Assembly (NCBI GenBank): GCA_018061945.1
Contig: JAGOTD010000004.1
Location: forward strand, 54,185-118,184
From: Candidatus Peribacteraceae bacterium
GTDB lineage: Bacteria > Patescibacteriota > Gracilibacteria > Peribacterales > Peribacteraceae
Direction: 5' to 3'
Length of the DNA stretch: 64,000 bases
A model generated the notes under the pieces. The model did not search any database and was not told the origin of the DNA. It was given only the letters and a program-made list of their open reading frames with translations. The stretch's first letter is position 1. Every line of letters starts with the position of its first letter. Both the position numbers and the translations under genes were made by a program. This document shows positions 1-10,020 of the stretch, one piece after another.

Positions 1-870
1 AATCGAGGAGCTGCGCACGAGTGCGTTGTTGGCCACGATCGTATTATCTCCTATAAAACAGGGGCCAATGATCGTTGCATGAGCAAGCACGCGGACTTTT
101 TCGCCAAGCACGACGGCCCCTTCAATAACAGCGCTTTTGTGGATTGTAGCGGACTTAGGAATGATCGGTTTAGTGCCAGTTGGCAGGATGAGTGGAAGAA
201 TATTCAGTAAATGCCACGGATACTTGATGGCCTGCCACTGCCCACTATAAGGAAGGGCTTCATAGTGACCGGCTTTGAACAGCCTATCGAGCGCTTGCTC
301 ATACCCATCATCTTTTTTCGTCTCGATTTTTTTGAGCGTCTGCAAAAGGAGGGCCGCATTTTTATGACCATGTGCCACAATATTCACCATGTCCGAGGGC
401 TCATTGCCAGCGCCGGGCTTTTCTACAATCGACGTAATGCGCTTATTTTTTACCGTCAGATAGCCGCCGGGAAAATACTGCTTCACTTTTTTGGCGAGGA
501 GGACGCCATCGATTTTCTTCTCGTTCATCTTTAAAAGAATCGCTTTGTAGGCGCGCGGCTCGATGAGGTCATTGCTGTTTACCAGCAGCACCGGTTCTTT
601 TTTACAAATCGGTAAGGCCGAAAGAAATGCTTCGCGCATGCCGAGTGAATCATCTTTCTGCTCGACAAATTGCACATTCTTCAATTTCAGTTTTTTAGCG
701 AGCATCAGGTTATGTTTGCCGCCGACGAGAATAAGATCTTTGCAGCCCCCTTCGCGCAAGCGGTCGATCTGATGTTCTAGAATTGTTTTACCACTTATGT
801 GCCAGAAGCACTTTTCTTTGAGTGGCCAAAAGCGCGTCGAAAGGCCGGCGAAAATGACGATAGTCTTCAT
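1..870 (-). CDS. Sugar nucleotidyltransferase with left-handed beta-helix tail (3' part outside window)
   Basis: The frame is open from the ATG at 870 down to base 1, giving 290 residues without a stop, so the C-terminus lies outside the window. The N-terminus reads MKTIVIFAGLSTRFWPLKEK, a variant of the G-x-G-T-R-x-P-x-x-K nucleotide-binding loop, followed by GKTILEHQIDRLREGG, typical of NTP-transferase (GlmU/RmlA-like) domains. Near the break the sequence becomes hexapeptide-like (KSATIHKSAVIEGAVVLGEK), the start of a left-handed beta-helix. Known members of the family make NDP-sugars for cell-surface glycans; the substrate cannot be told here. The ATG overlaps the stop of an upstream reading frame (TAATG), which suggests translational coupling. 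The loop has Leu-Ser where GGxGTR is usual, which may matter for activity. Confidence 0.8.
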   Translation of the reverse strand, partial: MKTIVIFAGLSTRFWPLKEKCFWHISGKTILEHQIDRLREGGCKDLILVGGKHNLMLAKKLKLKNVQFVEQKDDSLGMREAFLSALPICKKEPVLLVNSNDLIEPRAYKAILLKMNEKKIDGVLLAKKVKQYFPGGYLTVKNKRITSIVEKPGAGNEPSDMVNIVAHGHKNAALLLQTLKKIETKKDDGYEQALDRLFKAGHYEALPYSGQWQAIKYPWHLLNILPLILPTGTKPIIPKSATIHKSAVIEGAVVLGEKVRVLAHATIIGPCFIGDNTIVANNALVRSSSI

Positions 871-1118
871 TAGTTCGATAGCATACAGGATAACCGGCCC
901 GAATCGAAAAGTCTTTCGCTAAAAAATTCAGTCGCATGGCGAGAATGAAGTGTGTGCCATAGTAATAATGGATGCTGTGGTATTGGTATTTCATGAGGAA
1001 TGTTGAAATATCGGACATAGATGTGCAGCAGGGGAGGCGATACGTACTGCGGGTGGTCGATAGCTGTTGGATGCTCTTCTTTGAGCGCTAAGCCAAAGCC
1101 GTCGATTTGCCCATTGCT
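870..1118 (-). pseudogene. Remnant reading frame upstream of the nucleotidyltransferase
   Basis: Reading the minus strand from 1118 to the TAA at 872-870 gives about 82 residues with coding-like composition (for example NGQIDGFGLALKEEHPTAID and later RHATEFFSERLFDSG). There is no ATG, GTG or TTG start in a usable position, and a TAG lies at 1121-1119. The stop overlaps the next gene's ATG as TAATG, an operon-type junction, which argues that this was a real gene whose 5' part has been lost or shifted out of frame. I do not recognise the family. It could also be an intact small gene with an unusual start codon. Confidence 0.4.
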
Positions 1119-1278
1119 CTACAAAACAGTGTTACAGGAACCCTGCGTACAGCTTGCCCTTTTAAATCTACTTGACTTTCGTTGCGGGATCCGGAAGTGA
1201 AATGTAAATAATAGTTTGCATAATGGTCAAACATTCTTTACCCTGTTGAGTTATACCTTATTTCTTTCTCGTTTCGCC

Positions 1279-4200
1279 ATGTCTTGGTACATAATCTCTG
1301 TGCTTGCACTATGCTTCTACGCATATTTTCAGCGAACGTCTTTTGCTAGATCTCTGGGATCGCAGCGGTTGCAAAGCGCAATAGTCATGAGTGCATTTTT
1401 GCTATCGACTATCTTGGTTCCCTTCGGGTCATCGGCTTCGCTGGAAGGAGTTGATGAAATGGTGATGCCTGCTGCGATCGAGGTACCGAGCATGGAGGTG
1501 GCAGCACCAGCTGCGCCTGCGCCTGAGTTTAGGGATGAGCCAAGTTTCTCCGAAGCATCATCATCTCTTGTTCCTGCTTTCTTCGATACATCTTCTGCTT
1601 CGCAGCAAAGCGAAAGCGCCGTAAGCGAGGGCACGGTAACGGATGCAAGCGCATCCGCTTCAGAAGCATTTTCGGCATCGTCGGCACAAGCATCTGCCAT
1701 GTCGGCATCTTCAAGTTTTTCCGCCTCACTTCAGTCCTCGTACTTCGATCCTTCGTATGCATCGCAGAGTTCCGATGCATCTTTTTCTTCATCTTCTGAT
1801 TTCAGTGCGGATTCTTCTGCTTCCTCCTTACACGAAGAGGTGGGCACTCAACCTTCTATTGCTGCGGATGATGCAGTCAAAATTGGAAGCTCCTCCTCTT
1901 CCTCTTCCTCTTCTTCATCGTCGCAAGAGACGAGCGAAGTATTGGACCCCAGCGATGTCTGGGTCTTGTTGCAGGGAAAAAATCCGCCTGTTGCCACAAA
2001 CGTCGAGGTGCAAAATTTATTGAGGGAAGTAGATGCGCAAAAATCTCGGCAGACACCCTCTTTTTCCATCGCAAAAATTATCGAGACCGCTACCGGCATT
2101 CAATCGAGTGACGAGTCTGTGCCGTCTGGCGTTCGTGGCGAGCTGATGCAGAAAGTGAATGCTCTCAAAAGAGTAAGCCAGGATGAGCGCAATACCCTTA
2201 TTGCCGGTATTGCCGGCGAGTTGCGCCGATCGGTTTCGTCTATAAGGCCAGATAGCTCTGCGTCGATGGATCTTGTCTTAAACGCAGCAAGAATCCGTGT
2301 GCCAAAGGATCGTATCGGCGAGCTTGTTGCGAAGGGTTACAATATTACTGAGTTGGATATTGTAAAAATGGAGCTGAATCAGTCCGTACCACAGATTGGC
2401 GCTAACACCGTGTGGACAAAAAAGGCGGATGGAAGTGCTTGCACGACGGGCTCTCCTTTTTGCATTACGGGAAAAGGTGTGAAAATCGCCATCATTGATA
2501 CGGGTATTGATTACAGGCATGCCGATTTCGGATCCTGCGCCTCCTTTAGCAATTGTCCAAAAATTGTCGGAGGATATGATTTTATCAACAGTGATGCTGA
2601 TCCAATTGATGACAACGGTCATGGTACGCACGTCGCTTCCATAGCAGCGGGAAACGGTATCCTGAAAGGCGTGGCGCCAGATGCGCAGTTGTATGTTTAC
2701 AAAGTATTGGGCTCCAATGGATTGGGCGATAGCGGCGCTGTGGCAAATGCTATTGATAGGGCGGTTGACCCTAATAACGATGGCGATTTGAGCGATCACG
2801 TCGATGTCATTAACCTGAGCCTGGGTTCAAAGACGAAGCACAGTCCTGATGATGCGGAAAGTCTCGCACTTGATAGAGCGGTGACACTTGGTGTTGTTGG
2901 TATAGTATCTGCCGGAAACAATGGGCCTGGGGCTCCTATTTATTCTCCGGCAAACGCACGCCTTGGCATTGCAGTCGGCGCTGTAAGCAAAGCTGGAACG
3001 CTTGCAAGTTTTTCTACCTATGGAAAAACATCTCTCTCTACGTCGAAGCCCGACATTGTGGCACCAGGAGTTACTATTTGTGCGGCAAGAGCAGAAGGAG
3101 GAACAGCGCCGGCAGGGACGCCATTTCAGTGTGTCGATTCCAATCATATCTATCTAGATGGCACCAGCATGGCTGCTCCGCACGTTGCGGGTGTCGCTGC
3201 GCTTATGAGACAGGCGCATCCAACATGGACGCCACAGGAGGTAAAAGCCACATTGCGCGCAACGGCATCGGGGAATAATGGCGCGTTCGATCTCTTGGCC
3301 TTTGCATCGCAAGGCCATGGCCTCGTTCAAAGTACGCTGGCGACATTCTCGACTGTGTATGATCCTGTCACTCTCTCGACAGCCGGAGGCGTAGGTGGTG
3401 TTATCGATATCAAGGGTACTATTAGTCCGTCTACGACCGCATCCTACTCGCTCTCTATTCAGTCATTTAAGACCGGCATCAAGACCGAGCTGCTCAATAC
3501 ATCTGCGGCACCGAATGGCAATACGTTGCTGGCTGGATTTGATACGAACATGCTGAGCATCGGTGACCAGTATTATTTGCTACTTGAGACAACTACTACA
3601 GGCGGAGTGAAGAGTCGCGATGTCTCCATTATCTACTCCAATAACGAGGTGCCTTTGCCAGCGGACTTGAAGCTGACGGTAGTCGGGGATGCCGCCTGGC
3701 TGCCTACCGGCACCGGCACGTATGTGATGACAGTCAAAAATCTGAATGCGTCGGTTACGGCATCATCGGTTTTTGTAACAGCCAATCTTGATACGTATTC
3801 CGAGTTTTTGCCCGCACTTTCCAGCCCTGAATGCGTCAAAACAGGTGTTCATCATGTGGTGTGCAGCCTTTCATCTCTCGCCCCTAATGCCAGCAAGCAA
3901 TTCACTGTCAAATTTGCAGCACAAGATAGTAAGGTAACGTGCGATCCGACTATCACCAATACGGCCAACGCGTGGGCGAATAACTACGATCTTGATACGT
4001 CAAACAATGAGAATATCAAGACGAATACAACATTCCGTTGTCCGGCCGATCTTTCGCTCGTGCGTGTTGGCTCGGGTGCAATTACACGCGGCAATAATGG
4101 TGGCTTTAAGCTGACGGTTGCCAATGCCGGGCCCGGCAATACAACTTCTGTCACTGTCACGGACACTCCTCCAACCGCTGATGCAATTTTCCAGCCATCT

Positions 4201-7200
4201 CTCAGCTCAACGGAATGTCGTGTATCCGGAAACGTTGTGGTGTGTAACGGGTTTGGCGTCAATGCCGGAGCGTCCAAAGTATTAACGGTCGTGTACAAAG
4301 TGCCGACCATTGCCAATTGTTCGCCACAAAGCGTCGAGACATCTGCGATAGTAGCGTCGACAACGTTTGATTGGTTTACGAGTAATAACACGACAGCCCC
4401 TCTGACTACCGCTATCAACTGCCCTGCCGGGAATGCGGCCGATCTGTTGGTCACTGCGACAGGCTCGACAACTGGCGTGCTTGGATCTAATTTCTCGGTA
4501 GCAGCATCTGTCCTTAACAAGGGGCCGCAGAGTGCGACTTCTACTATATTCACTCTCACTCTTCCGGCTAATGCCACACTCGTTTCAACGTCCGATGCGA
4601 CCTGCTCTCTTGCGAATGGTGTCATTACCTGTCCTGCAGTTACGCTTGCATCAAATCAGACAAAGTCACTCTTCCTTCAATTGAAATTACCACTGAATGG
4701 AGCGTGTCCGGTTACAGCCACCAGTCTTGCATCGGCGACAACCGCGACAACAGACCCTATTGCGGGCAATAATTCTGCGTCGCACGCGACATCTATCAGT
4801 TGTCCGCCTGCCGATTTATCGCTCATGCGCACGGGCTCTGCCAGCATCGTTCGCGGATCAGCCGGCGCTTTCAGTGTCACTGTTCTCAACAATGGTCCGG
4901 GCGCTGCATCCAGCATTACGTTGGAAGATAATCCGCCAGCTGATTTTGTTTTCCAGACATCAGATGGCTGCCAGCTTTCAGGTAACAAAGTTATTTGTGA
5001 CGGCTTCAATCTTGCCTCTGGCTTTAGCAAAACATTCACCATCAACTATTCGGTTCCAGTTATTGCCAACTGCACGCCGAAAAATGTGACGTCATTTGCC
5101 AAAGTATCGGCTACAACGGCGGATACGAATCTCGTTAACAATACCACTGCTAATCTTACGACAAGCATCACGTGTCCGCCGCCTTCTGCGGATTTGGTGG
5201 TGACAGCGACGGGTGCGACGACTGCTGTTGCGGGCACCACGTTCTCTGTTTTGGTCGCCGTCAAAAATGCGGGCCTAAACACCGCCAGTAGTGTTGTGCT
5301 AAAAAACAAGTTGCCAACTGGTGCCGTCTTTGTCTCTAGCTCGGATGCAAACTGTATCAATATTGCTGGTACCATCACGTGTGGTTCTGTGTCGCTGCCA
5401 GTCAACCAGACGAAAGCCACGACCATTCAGATGAAAATGCCGCTCAATGCTGCGTGTCCTGCAGTGCTGCTGAATACTGCGACGGCGACAACCGCGACGA
5501 CAGATTCAAATCCGGCCAACAATACAGCCAATCTTTCGACTGATTTAGATTGCCCGCCCGCCGATCTTGCTTTGACGCGCAGCGGCACCGCCAGCATCGT
5601 GCGCGGCAGCAATGGCGCTTTTATGCTGACAGTAACCAATAATGGGCCGGCGGATGCTACCGATGTTTCCGTCAACGACTTTATTCCATCTGACTTTACG
5701 TTCCAGGCTTCGGCCGGTTGTCATATGAGCGGACCTACCGCTGTGTGTGATGGCTTTAGTCTTGCAGCGGGTGTCAGTAAGACATTCGTCATCAACTATT
5801 CGGTTCCAGTTATTGCCAACTGCAACCCGAAAAATGTGACGTCGTATGGTACGGTCACTGCGGCAACGGATGATTCAAATACAGCGAACAACACTACAGC
5901 ACCCATCACGACTGTCATTACTTGCCCAGTGGCTTTGGCTGACATTGTCGTGACGGCAACCGGAGACACAATAGCTGTCGGCGGCAATACGTTCTCGGCC
6001 ATCGTAGCTGTCAAAAATAACGGTCCACAGACAGCCAATGCCGTTGTGCTCAGTAGCCAACTTCCGGCAGGAGCTCTCTTTGTGTCGTCTTCTGATGCGA
6101 CCTGTGCGAATGTTGCGGGAACAGTCACGTGTGCGGCGACAAATCTCTTGGCCAATCAAAGTAAGGCGGTGACCATTCAAATGAAAATGCCGTTGAATGC
6201 CGCTTGTCCGGCGACGCTGTCGACTACAACTTCAGCAACGACTACAACGGCAGACCCGACACTCAGCAATAACTCGGCTATTCTTTCTACGGCGCTTGCG
6301 TGTCCACCCGCCGACTTGTCGATTACGCGTACAGGTTCTGCCAGCATTTTGCGCGGCAGCAAGGGCGCCTTTAGGGTAACGGTCATAAACAACGGTCCCG
6401 GCGAAGCATCAGCTGTTTCTGTGACAGACAATCCGCCAGCCGATTTTACTTTCCTGCCATCCGCGGGCTGCCGGCTTTCGAGTACAAAAGTTCTCTGCGA
6501 TGGCTTCAATCTTGCGGCAGGGGCCACCAAGACATTCACTATCAATTACTCGGTTCCAGAAACTACTACGTGCGTCAGTAAAAATGTCACCTCGTTTGCG
6601 AGCGTGACGGCTGCAACGACTGATCCAAGCGTAGCAAATAATGTAAGTGCACCTCTGGGAACGTCTATTCCTTGTCCGCAGGCAGACCTTGCTGTGACGG
6701 CAACTGGCTCAAGTAAAGTGATACTGGGAAGTACATTCTCGTTTACCGGCTCGGTCCTCAATAAAGGTCCTCAGGCTGCAGCCAATACAATTCTGTCGAT
6801 CAATTTGCCAGCAGGCACCACTTTCGTATCGGCAACAGATGCAGGCTGTACCGCTTCGGCTGGAGTTTTGACATGCTTGCCAACAACCCTTGCCGCCAAT
6901 CAGGTGAAAAAAGTCGGCGTGAAACTGGGAACAAGTACGGCTATGGCTTGCCCTGTGTCCATCGCGACAATCGTCTCTGCTTCGTCGATGACGAATGATC
7001 CGGTTTCCGAGAATAATACCGCGAGCATCATAACGTCTGCGACATGCGCGCCAGCCGATGTTCAGGTGATACGTACAGCGACAGGCGCAGTGCGTCGTGG
7101 AGATACGCTGACTGTAACGCTGACAGTCACGAATAAAGGACCTGGGCCTGCTAGCGGTGTTACGGTTACCGATATGCCTGGAGGGGTACTCTCATTCGTA

Positions 7201-8922
7201 TCTGGTAGCAGCTGTACAGCATCCGGTCAGACGGTTGTCTGTATGACAGGAAGTTTACCTTCCACTATCTCCAAAACGCACATAATCACCTACAGGATTC
7301 CGTCGAGCCTCCCGTGCGTGCAGCAAACAGTGCAGTCGAGTGCCAAGGTTGCTGCGCTGTCACCCGATCCAAATCCTGCAAACAATACTGCCGGCCCGAT
7401 GGCCCTGGCGATTCTCTGCCCTCAGGCAGATCTTTCTATTTCCACGCCGGGCCCTGCCAGCGCCCTTGTGGGCGATATTTTCTACGCAACCTATGTTGTA
7501 AAAAATAATGGCCCTATGACAGCGGATGGCGTCGTCTTTTCCGGCGCAATTCCTGCCGGCAGCACGTTTGTCGGCAATCCGCCAGCCGGCTGTACTCTCG
7601 TTAACGGAAAAGTGCAGTGTTCTCTTGGGGCATTGGCACTTAGTCAGACTAAAACGGTCACGTATCCGTACACATTCCCTGTCGGCGCAGCTTGCCCGGT
7701 AAGTCTCGATGCTATCGCAACAGTTTCGGGCACCACCAATGATCCGCTTGTTGCCAATAATTCTGTCAATCAGAAGAACAATGTGGCCTGCCCACTCGCC
7801 GATGTGCTTGTGGGAGTGAACATGTCGCCCACTGCAGTGGTAGATGGCGTATTTTCAGTGACATTTGCTGCAAAGAATACAGGCCCGAGCGTTGCACAGA
7901 ATGTCGTACTTAGTAATCTGTTGCCCGAAAATAGTGCGTTTCTAGGCTCTTCTGATGCGTCATGCACCTACAACGCCTCGACGCGCAAAGTGACGTGTGC
8001 GGCAGTCAATCTTGCAAAAGATGAGGTCAAACGAGTGACTATGCAAATGAAGATGCTCGCAGGGTCTCTCTGTCCAACCGATGTCGGCAATACTGTGAGC
8101 GCGACCAGCACGACAGCCGATCCGAATATGTCTAACAATACAGTCATAGGCTGGATGGGCATTACGTGTCCGGTTACAGATTTGCAGGCATTTATTTCCG
8201 GCATGGCTGCCGGCAAAGCCGAGGACACTTTTGCAATGACAATCGCTGCCAAAAATAATGGGCCTGCCAATGCCTACGGTGTCGTACTCGGCGCGCAATT
8301 GCCCGCAGGATCAGTGGCGCTTGGCATCTCGGATCCAACCTGCCAGTTAAACGGTCAGAATATTTCCTGCGCTCCGGTTCCGTTGGCAGTCAACGAAGCC
8401 AAGCTTGTGTACGTGAACTTCAAGATGCCAGCCGGATCCGCCTGTCCTGCGAATCTTAAGACAGTTGCAACGGTATCGAGCGGACTGGTAAATGATCCTG
8501 TCGATAACAACTGGTCCATTCTTTGGAGCACTCTCAATTGTCCGCCTGCACCGCCAAATCTTACTGCCGTTTCATCTGGCCCGGCGTCTATCGGAAAAAA
8601 TAAAGCCGGTGTCTATAAATTTGGCGCCGTCAATACATCCGAAGCAAATGCAACGCCTTCCGCTCCATCGACATTGGTAGTCCTTCTTCCAGCCAATACC
8701 GTCTTTACGCCAAAAGGATCGTCGCCCTTGTGCTCACTCGCTTCCAAAACATCCATTTACTGCAATGTACCGGGTATGAACTCCGGTCAGAACGTACTAT
8801 TCCCGGTTGTGCTCACGCGTAAGGCTGCCGGTAAAGTAAAATTCACAGGCGTGATAGTGCCCGGAGGAGTGGATGCGAATCCATCGGATAATCAGTCGGT
8901 GATTGCGACTACTATTAAGTAA
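1279..8922 (+). CDS. Giant secreted subtilisin-like (S8) serine protease with DUF11 repeats
   Basis: The protein is about 2547 aa from the ATG at 1279. An in-frame TTG at 1216 would add 21 residues. Two hydrophobic stretches near the N-terminus suggest export. A Ser/Ala-rich linker then runs to about residue 220 and includes a poly-Ser tract. The peptidase S8 domain has all three catalytic motifs: Asp in AIIDTGID (codon 2497), His in NGHGTHVAS (codon 2620) and Ser in DGTSMAAPHVAG (codon 3166). From about 3650 to the end there are about 14 repeats of roughly 130 aa that begin ADLxxTxTG and contain NNGPG, matching DUF11/CARDB-like Ig modules. No C-terminal anchor is visible. Known relatives are extracellular proteases; the repeats probably act as a stalk or bind surfaces. 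It stands alone and divergent from the gene to its left. Confidence 0.92.
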   Translation: MSWYIISVLALCFYAYFQRTSFARSLGSQRLQSAIVMSAFLLSTILVPFGSSASLEGVDEMVMPAAIEVPSMEVAAPAAPAPEFRDEPSFSEASSSLVPAFFDTSSASQQSESAVSEGTVTDASASASEAFSASSAQASAMSASSSFSASLQSSYFDPSYASQSSDASFSSSSDFSADSSASSLHEEVGTQPSIAADDAVKIGSSSSSSSSSSSSQETSEVLDPSDVWVLLQGKNPPVATNVEVQNLLREVDAQKSRQTPSFSIAKIIETATGIQSSDESVPSGVRGELMQKVNALKRVSQDERNTLIAGIAGELRRSVSSIRPDSSASMDLVLNAARIRVPKDRIGELVAKGYNITELDIVKMELNQSVPQIGANTVWTKKADGSACTTGSPFCITGKGVKIAIIDTGIDYRHADFGSCASFSNCPKIVGGYDFINSDADPIDDNGHGTHVASIAAGNGILKGVAPDAQLYVYKVLGSNGLGDSGAVANAIDRAVDPNNDGDLSDHVDVINLSLGSKTKHSPDDAESLALDRAVTLGVVGIVSAGNNGPGAPIYSPANARLGIAVGAVSKAGTLASFSTYGKTSLSTSKPDIVAPGVTICAARAEGGTAPAGTPFQCVDSNHIYLDGTSMAAPHVAGVAALMRQAHPTWTPQEVKATLRATASGNNGAFDLLAFASQGHGLVQSTLATFSTVYDPVTLSTAGGVGGVIDIKGTISPSTTASYSLSIQSFKTGIKTELLNTSAAPNGNTLLAGFDTNMLSIGDQYYLLLETTTTGGVKSRDVSIIYSNNEVPLPADLKLTVVGDAAWLPTGTGTYVMTVKNLNASVTASSVFVTANLDTYSEFLPALSSPECVKTGVHHVVCSLSSLAPNASKQFTVKFAAQDSKVTCDPTITNTANAWANNYDLDTSNNENIKTNTTFRCPADLSLVRVGSGAITRGNNGGFKLTVANAGPGNTTSVTVTDTPPTADAIFQPSLSSTECRVSGNVVVCNGFGVNAGASKVLTVVYKVPTIANCSPQSVETSAIVASTTFDWFTSNNTTAPLTTAINCPAGNAADLLVTATGSTTGVLGSNFSVAASVLNKGPQSATSTIFTLTLPANATLVSTSDATCSLANGVITCPAVTLASNQTKSLFLQLKLPLNGACPVTATSLASATTATTDPIAGNNSASHATSISCPPADLSLMRTGSASIVRGSAGAFSVTVLNNGPGAASSITLEDNPPADFVFQTSDGCQLSGNKVICDGFNLASGFSKTFTINYSVPVIANCTPKNVTSFAKVSATTADTNLVNNTTANLTTSITCPPPSADLVVTATGATTAVAGTTFSVLVAVKNAGLNTASSVVLKNKLPTGAVFVSSSDANCINIAGTITCGSVSLPVNQTKATTIQMKMPLNAACPAVLLNTATATTATTDSNPANNTANLSTDLDCPPADLALTRSGTASIVRGSNGAFMLTVTNNGPADATDVSVNDFIPSDFTFQASAGCHMSGPTAVCDGFSLAAGVSKTFVINYSVPVIANCNPKNVTSYGTVTAATDDSNTANNTTAPITTVITCPVALADIVVTATGDTIAVGGNTFSAIVAVKNNGPQTANAVVLSSQLPAGALFVSSSDATCANVAGTVTCAATNLLANQSKAVTIQMKMPLNAACPATLSTTTSATTTTADPTLSNNSAILSTALACPPADLSITRTGSASILRGSKGAFRVTVINNGPGEASAVSVTDNPPADFTFLPSAGCRLSSTKVLCDGFNLAAGATKTFTINYSVPETTTCVSKNVTSFASVTAATTDPSVANNVSAPLGTSIPCPQADLAVTATGSSKVILGSTFSFTGSVLNKGPQAAANTILSINLPAGTTFVSATDAGCTASAGVLTCLPTTLAANQVKKVGVKLGTSTAMACPVSIATIVSASSMTNDPVSENNTASIITSATCAPADVQVIRTATGAVRRGDTLTVTLTVTNKGPGPASGVTVTDMPGGVLSFVSGSSCTASGQTVVCMTGSLPSTISKTHIITYRIPSSLPCVQQTVQSSAKVAALSPDPNPANNTAGPMALAILCPQADLSISTPGPASALVGDIFYATYVVKNNGPMTADGVVFSGAIPAGSTFVGNPPAGCTLVNGKVQCSLGALALSQTKTVTYPYTFPVGAACPVSLDAIATVSGTTNDPLVANNSVNQKNNVACPLADVLVGVNMSPTAVVDGVFSVTFAAKNTGPSVAQNVVLSNLLPENSAFLGSSDASCTYNASTRKVTCAAVNLAKDEVKRVTMQMKMLAGSLCPTDVGNTVSATSTTADPNMSNNTVIGWMGITCPVTDLQAFISGMAAGKAEDTFAMTIAAKNNGPANAYGVVLGAQLPAGSVALGISDPTCQLNGQNISCAPVPLAVNEAKLVYVNFKMPAGSACPANLKTVATVSSGLVNDPVDNNWSILWSTLNCPPAPPNLTAVSSGPASIGKNKAGVYKFGAVNTSEANATPSAPSTLVVLLPANTVFTPKGSSPLCSLASKTSIYCNVPGMNSGQNVLFPVVLTRKAAGKVKFTGVIVPGGVDANPSDNQSVIATTIK

Positions 8923-8934
8923 ACCTTCTCTCGC

Positions 8935-8968
8935 AACTCACCCGTTACTGCAAAGTGATGGGTGAGTT
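8935..8968. terminator. Hairpin between convergent genes
   Basis: AACTCACCC at 8935-8943 pairs perfectly with GGGTGAGTT at 8960-8968, a 9-bp stem just after the protease stop. There is no strong T-run, so Rho-independent termination is inferred from position and stem only. The rest of the 132-bp gap to the next gene is purine-rich with nothing else recognised. Confidence 0.5.
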
Positions 8969-9054
8969 TGAGGGGGAGGAAGCGAGGATGAGAAGATGCA
9001 AAGATGAAGAGGATGGTAAGAAGAATGTAGAACGTGGAATAAGAGGATACATTC

Positions 9055-9900
9055 TTATTTCCATACAACCTCAATTGTTCCATCGAGATCCGTGCGTTTG
9101 TAGGGAATGTTGAAGTAATTAAGACGATCGAGGATTGCTTGTCTTGGATGACGAAACAAATTGTTTTTGCCAACCGAAATAATCGCGAGATCGGGATGCA
9201 CAGCAATCAGAAATCCTGTTGATGTAGACGTGAGGCTGCCGTGATGGCCTACTTTCAAAATATCGGCGCGTATATCGAGTTTGCTCTCCAGAATTTTTTC
9301 TTCATATTTCTCTTCGAGATCGCCGGTAAAGAGAGCTGATTGATTGCCAAATCGCGCACGTACGACCACTCCTTCGTCGTGCGGATTGCTGTAGTACGTG
9401 CCAAAAGCGCCGGATGGCGGCCAGAGCATATCAAATACCAGTCCGTCACCGATATCGATTGTTTTGCCTGGCTGCGATAGCAGCAGCGCAATATTTTGCG
9501 CTTTCATCTCGGCCAACATCTGTGCGTAGCGCGGCTGAGTGTAATCCGCGCCGCTCATGAGTATTTGCCCCACCGAGTAGCGTTTGAGAATCTGCGGAAA
9601 GCTGGCGATATGATCCAAATGCGGATGAGTCAAAATTAGTATATCAATGTGCCGATTGAAGAAGCCCAGATGCGAACCTAAGTGTTCGAGTGTCGTCAGA
9701 TCCGGTCCGCCATCAATCACAATCCGTTTGCCGCTGGGGCTTACAATCAGCGTACTGTCACCTTGGCCGACCGCTAGAAACGACACATGCGTTTTGCCAT
9801 CGGGCAGATGGATGACTTCGTGCCAAGTTAAAAAGGCTACGAAGAAGATTGTGATGACCAGCCAGATTGCAATGCTCGAGCGAGAGTGACGCTGGGACAT
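9055..9900 (-). CDS. ComEC/Rec2-like metallo-beta-lactamase-fold hydrolase
   Basis: The 281-aa protein has one N-terminal membrane segment (residues about 10-25) and then a complete metallo-beta-lactamase domain like the C-terminal domain of the DNA-uptake channel ComEC. Visible motifs are FLAVGQGDSTLI, VIDGG, the metal site THPHLDH, TGDLEEKYE, KVGHHGS and ISVGKNN. The competence channel domain itself is absent, so this is a stand-alone secreted or membrane-tethered hydrolase. By analogy with ComEC it may act on DNA or nucleotides outside the cell, but the substrate is unknown. It is convergent with the protease and lies downstream of the FN3 protein on the same strand. No Shine-Dalgarno sequence is seen. 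Confidence 0.85.
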   Translation of the reverse strand: MSQRHSRSSIAIWLVITIFFVAFLTWHEVIHLPDGKTHVSFLAVGQGDSTLIVSPSGKRIVIDGGPDLTTLEHLGSHLGFFNRHIDILILTHPHLDHIASFPQILKRYSVGQILMSGADYTQPRYAQMLAEMKAQNIALLLSQPGKTIDIGDGLVFDMLWPPSGAFGTYYSNPHDEGVVVRARFGNQSALFTGDLEEKYEEKILESKLDIRADILKVGHHGSLTSTSTGFLIAVHPDLAIISVGKNNLFRHPRQAILDRLNYFNIPYKRTDLDGTIEVVWK

Positions 9901-10020
9901 ACGACGAAGTACGAATCACGAATTGCGAAGTACGAAAATCCTATTGTCGTTATTCTATAACGTACAAAGCGAATCAACGAAGAGATCGTGTGTATCATAT
10001 CCCAACCCTTAGCCCTATCC
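9901..10020. repeat. Intergenic repeats: ACGAATT-type and telomere-like GGGTTA-type
   Basis: Positions 9903-9940 contain degenerate copies of the heptamer ACGAATT (ACGAAGT, ACGAATC, ACGAATT, GCGAAGT). Positions about 10001-10027 contain CCCTAACCC-type repeats. Both families recur elsewhere in the window between genes. Confidence 0.7.

Noticed and set aside
3984..6761. Several long minus-strand frames within the protease gene
   Set aside because: They are periodic antisense shadows of the DUF11 repeats and have no independent start signals or family features.
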